64,000 nt of DNA, taken from assembly GCA_041941305.1 (NCBI GenBank), contig JBGTQJ010000014.1:108029-172028 (forward strand), written 5' to 3'. The stretch comes from JANSWP01 sp041941305 (GTDB lineage: Bacteria; Bacteroidota; Bacteroidia; Chitinophagales; Saprospiraceae). Positions 44,371 to 54,262 of the stretch are shown one piece after another (position 1 is the first letter of the stretch; every line of letters starts with the position of its first letter). The notes below the pieces were generated by a model. That model was not told where the DNA came from and made no database searches. It worked only from the letters and a program-made list of their open reading frames with translations. The position numbers were made by a program, and so were the translations under genes.

Positions 44371-44742
44371 ATGAGAACGCTACTCCTTATTCCGTATTTC
44401 ATATTTTGGAGCTTTGTTGTCCTTTCTCAGGATCTTTCTTTTGCTTCTACCACTACCAAAGCTGTTGTTATTGGCATCTCAGATTATCACAATGAAAAAA
44501 TACCAGATCTGAAACATGCCCATAAGGATGCGCAGGCTTTTGCATCATGGCTGGTAAGTCCTTCAGGAAGGAGCCTTCAAAAAAATCACATTCGGATTCT
44601 TCTAAATAAACAAGCTACCACTGGTCAGATGGTCGCTTCAGTCGGTTGGCTGTTGGAAACAAGCCAGCCGGGAGATAAAGCCATAATATATTATTCTGGA
44701 CATGGAGATGTTGAGCGCAAAAACAGCACACCAATTATTTAA
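44371..44742 (+). pseudogene. Caspase-TPR gene remnant, cut just after the catalytic His
   Basis: ATG 44371 starts a signal peptide (MRTLLLIPYFIFWSFVVLSQ) and a caspase p20 start (AVVIGISDYHNEKIPDLKHAH ... YYSGHGDVER) closely matching the caspases at 46256 and 51686. After His111 and GDVER the frame diverges and stops 9 codons later (KNSTPII), giving 123 aa. The catalytic Cys, p10-like part and TPRs are missing. This looks like a truncated copy; a T9SS propeller gene starts 18 bp downstream. It could still be made as a small protein or act as an inactive decoy, but decay is the simpler reading. Confidence 0.75.
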
Positions 44743-44760
44743 AAACAAAAACATAACATC

Positions 44761-46080
44761 ATGAATTCCTCAAGAATTTTCATGTTAACCCTATTCATTA
44801 CCTTTTCCAATGTAATAAATGCACAAGAATGGCAAGAACATGCGAATGGTCTATTGCCTGTAAATTATGGAACTTACAGTGTTTCAATTGTAGATGAAAA
44901 TGTAGTTTGGGCGGTAGCATGGGATAAGACCATTCCTTCTCCCGTCCCGGGAGATCATATAATCAAGGTCATTAAAACAACTGATGGAGGGGCTTCCTGG
45001 AACCTCATTGATGTGGAAGCGGCCATTGGGCGAATAAGTTTTGATATTCAAGCTATCGATGAACATACAGCATGGATAACAACACAGGATTATAACAGTG
45101 GAGTTGGAAGAGGTTTATTTAAAACGGAGGACGGAGGAGTTACCTGGGATCTTAAACTTCTTGATTACACCGCAGGAATATGGCTCCGGTTTTTTGACGA
45201 TAATTACGGAATCTGTATCAATTCTGGCAGGTATAGGAGAACCTTTGATGGGGGAGAAAACTGGACAGACCTGGACACGATTCCGGAATTTCTAATAGGT
45301 CAGGAATTCAACATATTATCCAGTGGCACGAATACTTGTGAGGTACATGGAGACACCATTTGGTTCGGCACCAACATGGGCAGAGTATTCCGTAGCGTGG
45401 ACAAGGGAGCTTCATGGGAAAATTTCAGCATTGGCTTAGGTACAGGGGCAACTATCCGAACCTTTTCTTTTAGAAATAGTCAACATGGACTCTTACTCAC
45501 GCAAATTAATGGTCAAGACTATTGGATTTTATTTGAAACAATGGATGGCGGCGAAACCTGGGAACCACTTACTGATATCTTCCCCTTACAAAATCCACTA
45601 AATATCGAAAATGTACCGGGAAGAGATGGAACCTGGTTCCTTGCTGGTTTTTTTGGTGCCGCCTATACAGAAGATTTTGGCATTTCATGGACACTCGCAG
45701 ACTCGACCAACGCCTTTGGTGCAATGGAATTTACATCACCGCAAGTTGGATGGGCCTGCAATTGGTTTGTCGTTGAAGATACTAGTCCCGCTATCTTTAA
45801 GTGGACAGGTGAATTTCCCGTTGCCTCCAAAGCAACACCCATTCAAAGCCAGGTCGAGATTTACCCCAATCCGGTCAGTGAACAGTTGACGATAGCTCAT
45901 ATCAATGATAAAGTTGATTATGTCCTTGTAACCAATATAAATGGCGCTATACTCAGACGAATTAAAGTGAGGAATCAAAAGGAATTGACGCTTGATTTAT
46001 CTGATTTGGCAGCGGGCATCTATTTTATTCAATTAACTGGCGAAGCAATTTTTACTAAGAAGGTTATCAAAATTGATTAG
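44761..46080 (+). CDS. Secreted YCF48/BNR-type beta-propeller protein with T9SS domain
   Basis: The 439-aa protein has a signal peptide (MNSSRIFMLTLFITFSNVIN-AQ) and several Asp-box/BNR-like motifs typical of YCF48-like propellers: KTTDGGASWNLI, KTEDGGVTWDLK, RTFDGGENWTDL, RSVDKGASWENF, ETMDGGETWEPL. It ends in a T9SS sorting domain (VEIYPNPVSEQLTIAHINDK to the end). It is probably a surface-exposed or secreted protein of unknown binding partner. It sits between a truncated caspase and an intact caspase, so it may mark an insertion or rearrangement point. Confidence 0.82.
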   Translation: MNSSRIFMLTLFITFSNVINAQEWQEHANGLLPVNYGTYSVSIVDENVVWAVAWDKTIPSPVPGDHIIKVIKTTDGGASWNLIDVEAAIGRISFDIQAIDEHTAWITTQDYNSGVGRGLFKTEDGGVTWDLKLLDYTAGIWLRFFDDNYGICINSGRYRRTFDGGENWTDLDTIPEFLIGQEFNILSSGTNTCEVHGDTIWFGTNMGRVFRSVDKGASWENFSIGLGTGATIRTFSFRNSQHGLLLTQINGQDYWILFETMDGGETWEPLTDIFPLQNPLNIENVPGRDGTWFLAGFFGAAYTEDFGISWTLADSTNAFGAMEFTSPQVGWACNWFVVEDTSPAIFKWTGEFPVASKATPIQSQVEIYPNPVSEQLTIAHINDKVDYVLVTNINGAILRRIKVRNQKELTLDLSDLAAGIYFIQLTGEAIFTKKVIKID

Positions 46081-46098
46081 GAGTAGATTCCGTAAAAA

Positions 46099-46141
46099 GC
46101 CGAGTCTCTCGCTTATGCGAGGGTATGCGTGAGGACTCGGC
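46099..46141. terminator. Stem-loop after the propeller gene
   Basis: GCCGAGTC (46099-46106) pairs with GACTCGGC (46134-46141), with an inner hairpin CTCGC-TTAT-GCGAG (46108-46121). It starts 19 nt after the stop codon. No T run follows. A partial copy of the arm (ACCGAGTCT) lies at about 46157. Confidence 0.5.
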
Positions 46142-46200
46142 GGCATTGCTGTAGCCACCGAGTCTTCGAACCCGACAGTATGAATGCTGTTCTACCGCTT

Positions 46201-46255
46201 GTGCAAATTGTTGAAAATGAGTACTTTGTAGTTCATTGTCCAAAAAAGCTGTGTT
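46201..46255 (+). promoter_or_regulatory. Conserved leader shared by two caspase-TPR genes
   Basis: 46201-46260 aligns without gaps with 51631-51690 (48 of 60 identical by hand count), including TTGAAAATGAGTACTTTGTA and the start context GTGTTATGAA. A related core (GAAAATAGCTACCTTGTA) occurs at 55556-55573. The TACyTTGTA core resembles, but is one base shorter than, the TAnnTTTG -7 element. It is a candidate co-regulatory site. Confidence 0.5.
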
Positions 46256-48838
46256 ATGAAACCAATACTTCTTTCTTTCCTGCTTTTGCTTTCCTTTTCG
46301 TTGTTTTCTCAAAAATTAAACCTTCAAGAAGGTACAATACGTGCTGTCGTCATCGGCATCTCAGACTATGAAAGAGAACAGATCACCGACCTCCGCTTTG
46401 CTCATGTCGATGCAAAGGCATTTGCCACCTATTTGAAAAGTGCGGCTGGAGGAAATCTTCCCACTGAAAATGTCCAAATATTGCTCAATGAAAGAGCAAC
46501 GACTGGTCAGATAGGAGCGGCTATTGGCTGGCTAGTAGAAGAAAGTCAGCCTGGGGATAAAGCTATTATTTATTTTTCAGGTCATGGAGACGTAGAGCGC
46601 ATTTCCAAATTTCAAAGGGGTTATTTATTGACGCACGACTCCCCTCCAAATAATTATTGGGCAGGTGCCATTCCCATTGTGGGAGGTCTGGAAGATATTA
46701 TCATCACTTTGTCTGACAAAAATGTTCAGGTTGTCATGATTTCAGATGCTTGTAGGGCAGGGAAATTGGCGGGGAGTTCAGTCGGAGGGACTCAGGCGAC
46801 TGCAGCCACTTTAGCCAAACAATTTGCCAATGAGGTGAAAATATTGTCTTGCCAACCCGATGAATTTAGCATTGAGGGAGAACAATGGGGAGGCGGTAGA
46901 GGCTGCTTTTCTTATCATTTACTCGATGGACTTTATGGCCTGGCTGATGATAATAATGATGCAAAAATCAATCTGCTGGAGCTCGAACGGTATTTGCAGG
47001 ATAATGTGTCGATGGAAGCTGCTCCACATCGCCAAATACCCATGACGATTGGCAATAAAGGGTCGATGGTTTCGATGGTAAATGCAGAACTCCTGGCAGC
47101 ATTGAAAAAGGACAAACAGAATCAATTAAAAAGTCTTGCACCTATTGAATCAAAAGGGATTGAAGAACTCGTTTTTGAACAAGCAGATACCACCATAAAA
47201 AAACTGTATAGTGCATTTTTGGCTGCTATTGAAAATGGAAACCTGATGAGCCCAGAGGGGCAATCTGCCAATGATTATTATGAAATTTTGAGGAAAGAAG
47301 AAAGTATAAAGCCCTTCCATGACTTCATGCGACGTAATTTTGCAGCAGCTTTACAGGACGAATCTCAGAAAATCGTAAATAAGATGTTGGATACAGATCC
47401 ACAAATTGTAAATGATGCTTTTTCTCCTGTTGGAAAATATGATCATATCCCTGAATACCTTAAAAGAGCATGTGAATTATTGGGAAACAAACATTACATG
47501 TATCCTTCTTTAAAAACCAAACAGCATTTCTTTCGATCCAAAACTTATCGAAATGAGAATTATCCTAATCTCCCACCAGATTCCTTACTTGCTCTTTCAC
47601 TAATAAGCCTTGACTCAGCTTTAATTATTGATACCTTGGCTGCTTATGTGTATTTGGAGAAAGGAATTTTGCATTATTGGAAAAAGAAAGAAATGAGGAA
47701 AGCTATGGAAAATTGTGACAAAGCAGTTGCACTTTCCCCAAACTGGACAGTTGCACTTTACTATGCTGGGCGGATAAGAAGTGAGGGTGGATTGCCTCAA
47801 GAAGCAATTCCGATCTTAAAAAAAGTGGTTGAACTGGACTCTGCTTTTTTTCCGATATATAGAGAGTTGGGCCATACATATACCCTCCGGTTGGGTAACC
47901 CTAAAGAAGGTATTCCCTGGTATGAAAAATATGTCTCCAAAATGGAAGCACATATTTCAGAAGGAGGTACCCAGCTCCCTTCTATCTATTGGCATTACCT
48001 TGGAAATGCACTGCTTTTTTGGCCAGGGAGATTTGAGGAAGCTGAAAAGCCTCTACTGAAAAGCCTTGAACTTGCTAAAGAACCCTTTCATGCCACTTAT
48101 TACAACCTTGCTGAATTGTATATTAAAAAGAAAGACTATCATAAAGCATTGACATATTGTCTGAAAGCGAAAGAATTAGAACCATTGGATCCAAGGTCTC
48201 ATCAGGTTTTAATTGATTCTTATATAGCGTTAAAACTTACCAAAGATGTTGAAGAATCTTCCCTGGAGGCATTAAAATCTTTGCCTGAAAGCTTTGATGC
48301 GAATATTTATCTTGCCTTTATTTATATTGATCAGAAAAAGTACAACAAGGCAATTGAATTCATTAAAGGAAATAAAGCCTTGTATTCGGCTTTAGCAATT
48401 CCTTATTTACGATTGGGACAACTATACGAAATGTCAGGCCAACAGGATTCAGCTTTGGTATATTATAATAAATTGTTGGCACTTGATAGAACGGTCAATA
48501 ATTTTTATGGGGCTCACATTATTAATTACTATTTAGCCATTCCATACTGCAAATTAGGTATGAGGGATAAGTTTATAGAGACCCTGCAAAATTGGAAAAA
48601 AGAACGTCCTAATGATAATACTTTGGATATGTATTCAAGTGGATTATGTGCTTTTTGCGGAGAAGAAGAATTAAGCTTACAGTATTTGGAAACAGCTTTT
48701 AAAAATGGCTTTGTCCCTGATGGAAGTTTGGAACATATATGGGGAACATTTTATAATCCGGATTATCATTTTATCAAAGAAACAGACGCTTTTAAAGAAC
48801 TCGTTGAGAAATATTTGCCTGGTTATTATAAAAAGTAA
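46256..48838 (+). CDS. Exported caspase-TPR peptidase, copy 1
   Basis: The 860-aa protein has a signal peptide (MKPILLSFLLLLSFSLFS-Q). The caspase p20 domain has His110 (YFSGHGDVER) and Cys166 (SDACRAGKLAG). A p10-like part contains EGEQWGGGRGCFSYHL, then a 12-residue EF-hand-like loop at 231-242 (DDNNDAKINLLE) and the helix LERYLQ. After a spacer (about 290-450), TPR repeats run to the C-terminus, for example YHKALTYCLKAKELEPLD. It is one of three intact-dyad caspase-TPR paralogues (with 49000 and 51686). Presumably periplasmic or envelope-attached. Confidence 0.88.
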   Translation: MKPILLSFLLLLSFSLFSQKLNLQEGTIRAVVIGISDYEREQITDLRFAHVDAKAFATYLKSAAGGNLPTENVQILLNERATTGQIGAAIGWLVEESQPGDKAIIYFSGHGDVERISKFQRGYLLTHDSPPNNYWAGAIPIVGGLEDIIITLSDKNVQVVMISDACRAGKLAGSSVGGTQATAATLAKQFANEVKILSCQPDEFSIEGEQWGGGRGCFSYHLLDGLYGLADDNNDAKINLLELERYLQDNVSMEAAPHRQIPMTIGNKGSMVSMVNAELLAALKKDKQNQLKSLAPIESKGIEELVFEQADTTIKKLYSAFLAAIENGNLMSPEGQSANDYYEILRKEESIKPFHDFMRRNFAAALQDESQKIVNKMLDTDPQIVNDAFSPVGKYDHIPEYLKRACELLGNKHYMYPSLKTKQHFFRSKTYRNENYPNLPPDSLLALSLISLDSALIIDTLAAYVYLEKGILHYWKKKEMRKAMENCDKAVALSPNWTVALYYAGRIRSEGGLPQEAIPILKKVVELDSAFFPIYRELGHTYTLRLGNPKEGIPWYEKYVSKMEAHISEGGTQLPSIYWHYLGNALLFWPGRFEEAEKPLLKSLELAKEPFHATYYNLAELYIKKKDYHKALTYCLKAKELEPLDPRSHQVLIDSYIALKLTKDVEESSLEALKSLPESFDANIYLAFIYIDQKKYNKAIEFIKGNKALYSALAIPYLRLGQLYEMSGQQDSALVYYNKLLALDRTVNNFYGAHIINYYLAIPYCKLGMRDKFIETLQNWKKERPNDNTLDMYSSGLCAFCGEEELSLQYLETAFKNGFVPDGSLEHIWGTFYNPDYHFIKETDAFKELVEKYLPGYYKK

Positions 48839-48999
48839 GTTTTATGAAAAACAGTTTGTTGATTTAACACTATTCATTGAAGAAAACCTCTCATTCGCAC
48901 CCCATTGCTCTCTATTCGCAAAAACCCCAACCAAAAACAGCTGAAAAATTAGGATATTGTAAACAAATCCTATCACCGCTCTCGCCAAATTTGTGCTTT

Positions 49000-51399
49000 A
49001 TGATAACTATCACCCTCGGCATCGCCCTTTTAGCAAGTTGCTTCCTAAATGCTCAAAACCTTGCTTTCGAAAATTCTACTACCCGCGCACTCATTGTCGG
49101 TATCAGCCAATATCAGGACGAGGAGATACCCAATCTCCAATTTGCCCACAATGACGCGGAAGCCTTCGCTACTTTTTTGAAATCCAAAGCTGGTGGAGCG
49201 CTGGCAGAGGAAAATATTCAATTGTTGACCAATGAGCAGGCGACGACCGCTCAGATTGCTGCCGGAATGGATTGGCTGATAGAAGACAGTCAGGAAGGGG
49301 ATCAAGCCATCATTTATTTTTCAGGGCATGGTGATGTGGAAACCAAAACCGCCTTGCAGTTGGGATTTTTACTCACCTATGATTCACCACCGACCACCTA
49401 TATCGCAGGAGCTTTCCCACTTTTTTATTTGCAATCGGTGATCACCACACTTTCTCAGAAAAATGTGCAAGTGATGATGGTATCAGATGCTTGTCGGGCA
49501 GGAAAATTGGCGGGTAGTGAAATCGGAGGCACCCAGGCGACCACTTCAAATTTGGCGAAACAATATGCCAATGAAATCAAAATCATGTCTTGTCAGGCGA
49601 ATGAATTTAGCCTGGAAGCTTGGAAGCTGGATATAAACTATCCCCCCAGTTATAAGGAAGTTGGAGATTTTTATTCGGATATAGGGAGGCTGCAGGAAGC
49701 GGAATTCATTTTTGAAAAAGCCTTGGAGTTGAAACCGGATTATATCTACGCCATGGCACAACTTGCTCAACTTTATTTTCAAAAAGGGGATGTTGAAAAA
49801 GGAGATGAAATTGTTCAGCGACAATTGAAAATAGCACCCGGGCATTTGAGTTATTATTATTACCGAATGCACAGCAGGTATGATATTGTTGAAAATATTG
49901 TGAAATGGACGAGTCAACAAAACCCAGGAGATTTTTGGGATGACTGGAGTTTGGCCTGGGCATATTTCGATACTGGCAGACGACCTCGTGCTTTTCAATT
50001 ATTGGAAAATGTTATCCAAACAGATCCCAATAATCCACTTTTTTATCTTTTAAAAGCTCAACTCTATTTCTTCGATGAGCAATTTGAAAAATCTAAAGTT
50101 TTGCTCCAACAAGCTGTTGAATTGGATTCCAATTATATCCATGTTTTGAATGCATTTGATTATTTTCAAAAAGGAGATTTCGATGCAGCGACTCCGGCTT
50201 TTGAAAAAGCCATTGAAGCCTTTCCCTGGCTCAACAATTTAAAATACAGCTACTGTCGTCAAAAAGTAGTAGAGGGAAAACTTGAAGAAGCCTTGGATTT
50301 ATTTGAAAATCCCTGGATAAAAAGTGGAACGACCTACCATTTTATTCAAAATGATCCACTTTTGGAACCGCTTCGGTCTCAGGAACGGCACCAGCAACTG
50401 ATGCGACAATATTATCCTGAGAAGTACGGTGTTGTACTGACTTATGAAGAATTGGAAAAAGGTGCCAAATATTATCCAGACAATTGCTCCCAACTGGCTG
50501 GTATTTATTTTTATGACTTAAATGAAAATGAGCATGCTGAACGGCTATATCGTAAAGCTGTCGAATTAGATCCTTCAAATGATAAAGCTCAAGAGGATTT
50601 GTTGCGATTTTACATGAGAAGTCACCAATATGAAAAAGCTGCAAGCTTTAGTCAGGAAGTTTTAAATTCAGAAAACGGTACCCTACAATGGTGGATTGCG
50701 ACTACCTACCTCTATAATAAGAATCTGGAAAAGGCTGAAGAGCACTATCAAAAATCCAATTCATTAAAGGATTCTAGCGAAATCCATCTTACGGATATTG
50801 GAGCAATTTACTTGTTGCATCACCAAGTTAAATTAGCAGAAGATTATTTTAAAAAAGCCATTCAGCTAAATCCAAAAGATTTTTTTGCTAAAGAACTTTT
50901 GGCAACACTGTATTATGCGCTTCAAAAGGAAGCGGAGGCACATGAAATTTTGGATAAAATGATTGAAGCGCAACCCCGCCTTGACAGGGTCTATTATCAA
51001 AAAGCCTTTATGTATCTGCAGTCTGGACAAGAGGAAGCAGCCAAAGCCGTTTTGGAAAATTCTAAAGTCATTTGGCCGGAAAACGAACTCGTCCTTGTTT
51101 TTTTGGAACACAAAGCCAAAAAAGATTATAAAGCCGCCGATGGGTTTTATGAAGAATTTATGGACCAATTTTCCTGGTGGCCAGGTAGGGCCTACTTTGA
51201 TTACCTCTATTGCGAGATGAAAATTGAGCAGGGCGAATATGGATTCGCGTTGGATGTTTTGGAAGAGATATTAAAAGGATTGATTCGGTTGCCTGTTACA
51301 AATTTCCACCTATTGCAAAATGACCCTGATTTGGAGCCTTTGCGCAATTTGGAGCGGTATGGGGAGATGATGAGGAAGTATTTTCCGAATAAATATTGA
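49000..51399 (+). CDS. Exported caspase-TPR peptidase lacking the p10-like part
   Basis: ATG 49000 is preferred over the frame start at 48877 because it begins a signal peptide (MITITLGIALLASCFLNAQ, 799 aa). The p20 part is intact with His110 (YFSGHGDVE) and Cys165 (SDACRAGKLAG). After MSCQANEFSLEA (about residue 207) the protein jumps straight into WKLDINYPPSYKEVG and TPR units. The EGEQWGGGRGCFSYHL and EF-hand-like segments of the two sister proteins are missing. At the junction the DNA carries the 8-bp word TGGAAGCT twice in a row (49613-49628). TPRs fill the remaining 590 residues. Whether the shortened caspase is active is uncertain. Confidence 0.82.
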   Translation: MITITLGIALLASCFLNAQNLAFENSTTRALIVGISQYQDEEIPNLQFAHNDAEAFATFLKSKAGGALAEENIQLLTNEQATTAQIAAGMDWLIEDSQEGDQAIIYFSGHGDVETKTALQLGFLLTYDSPPTTYIAGAFPLFYLQSVITTLSQKNVQVMMVSDACRAGKLAGSEIGGTQATTSNLAKQYANEIKIMSCQANEFSLEAWKLDINYPPSYKEVGDFYSDIGRLQEAEFIFEKALELKPDYIYAMAQLAQLYFQKGDVEKGDEIVQRQLKIAPGHLSYYYYRMHSRYDIVENIVKWTSQQNPGDFWDDWSLAWAYFDTGRRPRAFQLLENVIQTDPNNPLFYLLKAQLYFFDEQFEKSKVLLQQAVELDSNYIHVLNAFDYFQKGDFDAATPAFEKAIEAFPWLNNLKYSYCRQKVVEGKLEEALDLFENPWIKSGTTYHFIQNDPLLEPLRSQERHQQLMRQYYPEKYGVVLTYEELEKGAKYYPDNCSQLAGIYFYDLNENEHAERLYRKAVELDPSNDKAQEDLLRFYMRSHQYEKAASFSQEVLNSENGTLQWWIATTYLYNKNLEKAEEHYQKSNSLKDSSEIHLTDIGAIYLLHHQVKLAEDYFKKAIQLNPKDFFAKELLATLYYALQKEAEAHEILDKMIEAQPRLDRVYYQKAFMYLQSGQEEAAKAVLENSKVIWPENELVLVFLEHKAKKDYKAADGFYEEFMDQFSWWPGRAYFDYLYCEMKIEQGEYGFALDVLEEILKGLIRLPVTNFHLLQNDPDLEPLRNLERYGEMMRKYFPNKY
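49613..49628 (+). repeat. 8-bp tandem repeat at the caspase/TPR junction
   Basis: TGGAAGCT occurs twice in tandem exactly where similarity to the sister caspases stops. It may be the scar of the deletion or fusion that joined the p20 domain to the TPRs. Confidence 0.6.
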
Positions 51400-51440
51400 T
51401 TCTACGATGCTACCATGCTACCATGCTGCGATGTTACTGA

Positions 51441-51562
51441 TGATACCATTGAGCTGTGGAAGGCGGGTGGCGAAATGGTGTTAGCAGTCACGTTTCTCTT
51501 TCCAGCACACTGATAATGCTAACACCACTTTGCTAACGCTCATGCTCTACGCAGTGGTATCA
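51441..51562. other. Nested inverted repeats between caspase genes
   Basis: Outer arms TGATACCA / TGGTATCA (51441-51448 / 51555-51562) enclose inner arms TGGTGTTAGCA / TGCTAACACCA (51476-51486 / 51517-51527). Just upstream lie imperfect repeats of ATGCTACC (51417-51433). It could act as terminator or 3'-end structure for the caspase gene ending at 51399. Confidence 0.5.
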
Positions 51563-51630
51563 GCATAGTTCGGCTGGCATCAAAAGCCCAATCCTCCCAA
51601 TAAGCTTCCGCCCAAACCCTAAAACCAATT

Positions 51631-51685
51631 GCTCAAATGGTTGAAAATGAGTACCTTGTAGTTTATCTAGCCAAAAAACAGTGTT
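51631..51685 (+). promoter_or_regulatory. Conserved leader of the caspase gene at 51686
   Basis: Gap-free match to 46201-46260, including TTGAAAATGAGTACCTTGTA and GTGTTATGAA at the start codon. Homology through duplication explains part of it; the identical central and start blocks suggest functional constraint. Confidence 0.5.
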
Positions 51686-54262
51686 ATGAAACAAATACTC
51701 CTTCCTTGCCTGCTATTGCTTTCCTTTTCGTTGTTTTCACAAGTATTAAATCTTAAAGAGGGAACCACCCGAGCTGTGGTCATAGGCATTTCAGATTATG
51801 AACATGACCTTATTCCAGATTTGAAATATGCCCATCGGGATGCTCAATTTTTTGTACAATGGTTGCAATCAGTTTCAGGAGGTTCTCTACCTCCAGAGCA
51901 TATTCGATTGTATTTGAATGAAGCCGCTACCAATGCACAAATAATTTTGTCTCTGCAATGGTTGATAGATGAAAGTAAAACTGGAGATCGAGCATTTATC
52001 TATTTTTCGGGACATGGGGACGTGGAGCGGGTTACAAAATACAATAATGGCTATCTGCTCGGATATGATTCGAACGCAGCAGTTTATGGAGCAGGTGCTT
52101 TTGCAGTCAATTATTTAAAAGAAATAATAGCCAATTTATCAGACAATGGTGTTCAAGTATTTTTTATCTCAGATGCTTGTCGAGCGGGAAAATTGGCAGG
52201 AAGTACAGTGAATGGTTCTCAAGTAACTGCTGCACGCTTGAGCCAACAATTTGCAAATGAAATCAAAATTCTTTCTTGCCAACCTGATGAGTTTAGTTTG
52301 GAAGGCGAACAATGGGGAGGGGGCAGAGGCTGTTTTTCCTATCACCTGGAACATGCATTGTATGGCTTGGCAGACCAAAATGGAGATGCTCAAATAAATT
52401 TGATGGAATTGGGGCGCTATCTTCAGGATAAAGTTAGCATTGAAGCTACCCCTGAAAGCCAAATTCCTATGGTGACAGGACCACCAAGAGAAAAAATAGC
52501 AATAGTAGATGATTTCTTATTAGAGCAAAAAAAAGAAGAGTTGGCAAATGATCGACCTGCTTATTTGCATGTAGAAAATAGAGGATTTGAAGAAATGATT
52601 TTAACAGAAGTAGATTCTAATATTCGAATTATCTATGATGCCTTTTTGGCTGCCATTGATTCAAACAATCTGATGAACCCGGAAGGAAAGAGTGCAAATG
52701 ATTATTATGAACAATTGATGGCTTTTTCAGAATTGGAAATTCTACGAGGAACAATCAAGCGAAAATTTGTAGTAGCACTCATGGATGAAGGACAAACTAT
52801 GGTCAATTTATTTCTCAATTCAGATTCTAAAGCTGTAGAATTGGTATGGGATAATAGAGGGAATCAAAATTTACATGAATATTTTCGGAGAGCTGGAGAA
52901 ATATTAGGGAAGGAACATTATATCTATAATGATTTGAAGGTAAAAGAGCTTTTCTTTTTGTCCAAAAACCTTTGGCATATTCATGCAGATAGTTCCCGAA
53001 AGTGGTTAAGTATGGAAAGAAGGCGTTTGTTGAAAGAAGCTTTACTTCTTGACAGTACGGCTGCCTTCATTCATCATGACTTGTATCTGTATTCAAGAGG
53101 GCATTCCGATGCGTTAAAACATCTTCATAAAGCAGCTGAACTAGCTCCAAACTGGACAATAATTTATTCTCTATTGGGCCTTCATTATCAAATTTTTGAC
53201 CCACTTTTAGCTATCAAATACCATAAAAAAGCTATCGCTATTGACTCGACTTTCATTCGCTCTTATTTCTTGATTTCAGGGCCATATAATAGACTTGGAC
53301 AAAAAGATTCATCTCAATACTGGAAACGACAATATTTAAAACGCTTTATGGAGCTTTATGAAAAAGATGCTTCCAATTTTTCAGCATATGATTATATAGA
53401 TATAGGAAGAACACTGATAGGACAAAAAGAATATGACCAAGCAGAAAAATTTCTTGCCATAGGAGAACAAAAAACAAATGGTAATTTTTGGGGTATTCAT
53501 TGGTGGCAAACAACAATTTACAAACAAAGGAAGGAATATGATAAGGTCATAGAAATGTACGAAAAAATGATTCGCATTTATGATATGAAGCAGTACTATG
53601 GAGATATTGGATACATTTATTATTTAATTTATAGAGATACAACAAATGCCTTTAAGGCTTTTGATAAAATGCCATTAGATAAAATTACAATAGGTCAGTT
53701 TAAGAAATATATTTATACACATAAAAGAATGGGTAATTTAGATAAGTCTTATGCCTTAAGTCAAAAATTAGTAAAAGCATACCCAAATCTCAAGCACGTT
53801 TTGATTCATCATGCTGAAATTGTGCATTCATTGGGGCTGGTGGATACTGCCAGCATTTATTTTGAACGATTGGCAGAGAATCCTTTGGGGGAAAGAGAAA
53901 TTATTTCAAACTTTCCTTGGGAACCATCCTATATCTACAAAGCCATCTCCTTGCATCGCTTGAACAGGATGGACGAATTTCATAAACTATTAGATACACT
54001 TCAAGTGCTTTTGCCAGATGATAAAAAACGGATATATAATTTTGCTTTGATATATGCAAATACTCAACAAGAGACATTAGCTATTGAAACCCTTTATCAA
54101 GCAATAGCATTAGGCTGGAAACCAAGATCAATTTTTGATGTAACCGGCTCATTCCTCGATTATTTCCTTGATCCGATTCGAAAAAATAAAGCTTTCCATG
54201 AATTGATAAAAAAACATTTCCCTGAACATTTTGAATTGGCAACTCAAATACCTATGAAATAA
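51686..54262 (+). CDS. Exported caspase-TPR peptidase, copy 2
   Basis: The 858-aa sister of 46256 has a signal peptide (MKQILLPCLLLLSFSLFS-Q), His110 (YFSGHGDVER), Cys165 (SDACRAGKLAG), the p10-like EGEQWGGGRGCFSYHL and an EF-hand-like loop at 230-241 (DQNGDAQINLME). The spacer and C-terminal helical repeats (TPR-like, e.g. SDALKHLHKAAELAPNWTII) are more diverged from the paralogues than the peptidase domain, as expected if the repeats set partner choice. The following gene is the convergent lipoprotein at 54315. Confidence 0.88.
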   Translation: MKQILLPCLLLLSFSLFSQVLNLKEGTTRAVVIGISDYEHDLIPDLKYAHRDAQFFVQWLQSVSGGSLPPEHIRLYLNEAATNAQIILSLQWLIDESKTGDRAFIYFSGHGDVERVTKYNNGYLLGYDSNAAVYGAGAFAVNYLKEIIANLSDNGVQVFFISDACRAGKLAGSTVNGSQVTAARLSQQFANEIKILSCQPDEFSLEGEQWGGGRGCFSYHLEHALYGLADQNGDAQINLMELGRYLQDKVSIEATPESQIPMVTGPPREKIAIVDDFLLEQKKEELANDRPAYLHVENRGFEEMILTEVDSNIRIIYDAFLAAIDSNNLMNPEGKSANDYYEQLMAFSELEILRGTIKRKFVVALMDEGQTMVNLFLNSDSKAVELVWDNRGNQNLHEYFRRAGEILGKEHYIYNDLKVKELFFLSKNLWHIHADSSRKWLSMERRRLLKEALLLDSTAAFIHHDLYLYSRGHSDALKHLHKAAELAPNWTIIYSLLGLHYQIFDPLLAIKYHKKAIAIDSTFIRSYFLISGPYNRLGQKDSSQYWKRQYLKRFMELYEKDASNFSAYDYIDIGRTLIGQKEYDQAEKFLAIGEQKTNGNFWGIHWWQTTIYKQRKEYDKVIEMYEKMIRIYDMKQYYGDIGYIYYLIYRDTTNAFKAFDKMPLDKITIGQFKKYIYTHKRMGNLDKSYALSQKLVKAYPNLKHVLIHHAEIVHSLGLVDTASIYFERLAENPLGEREIISNFPWEPSYIYKAISLHRLNRMDEFHKLLDTLQVLLPDDKKRIYNFALIYANTQQETLAIETLYQAIALGWKPRSIFDVTGSFLDYFLDPIRKNKAFHELIKKHFPEHFELATQIPMK

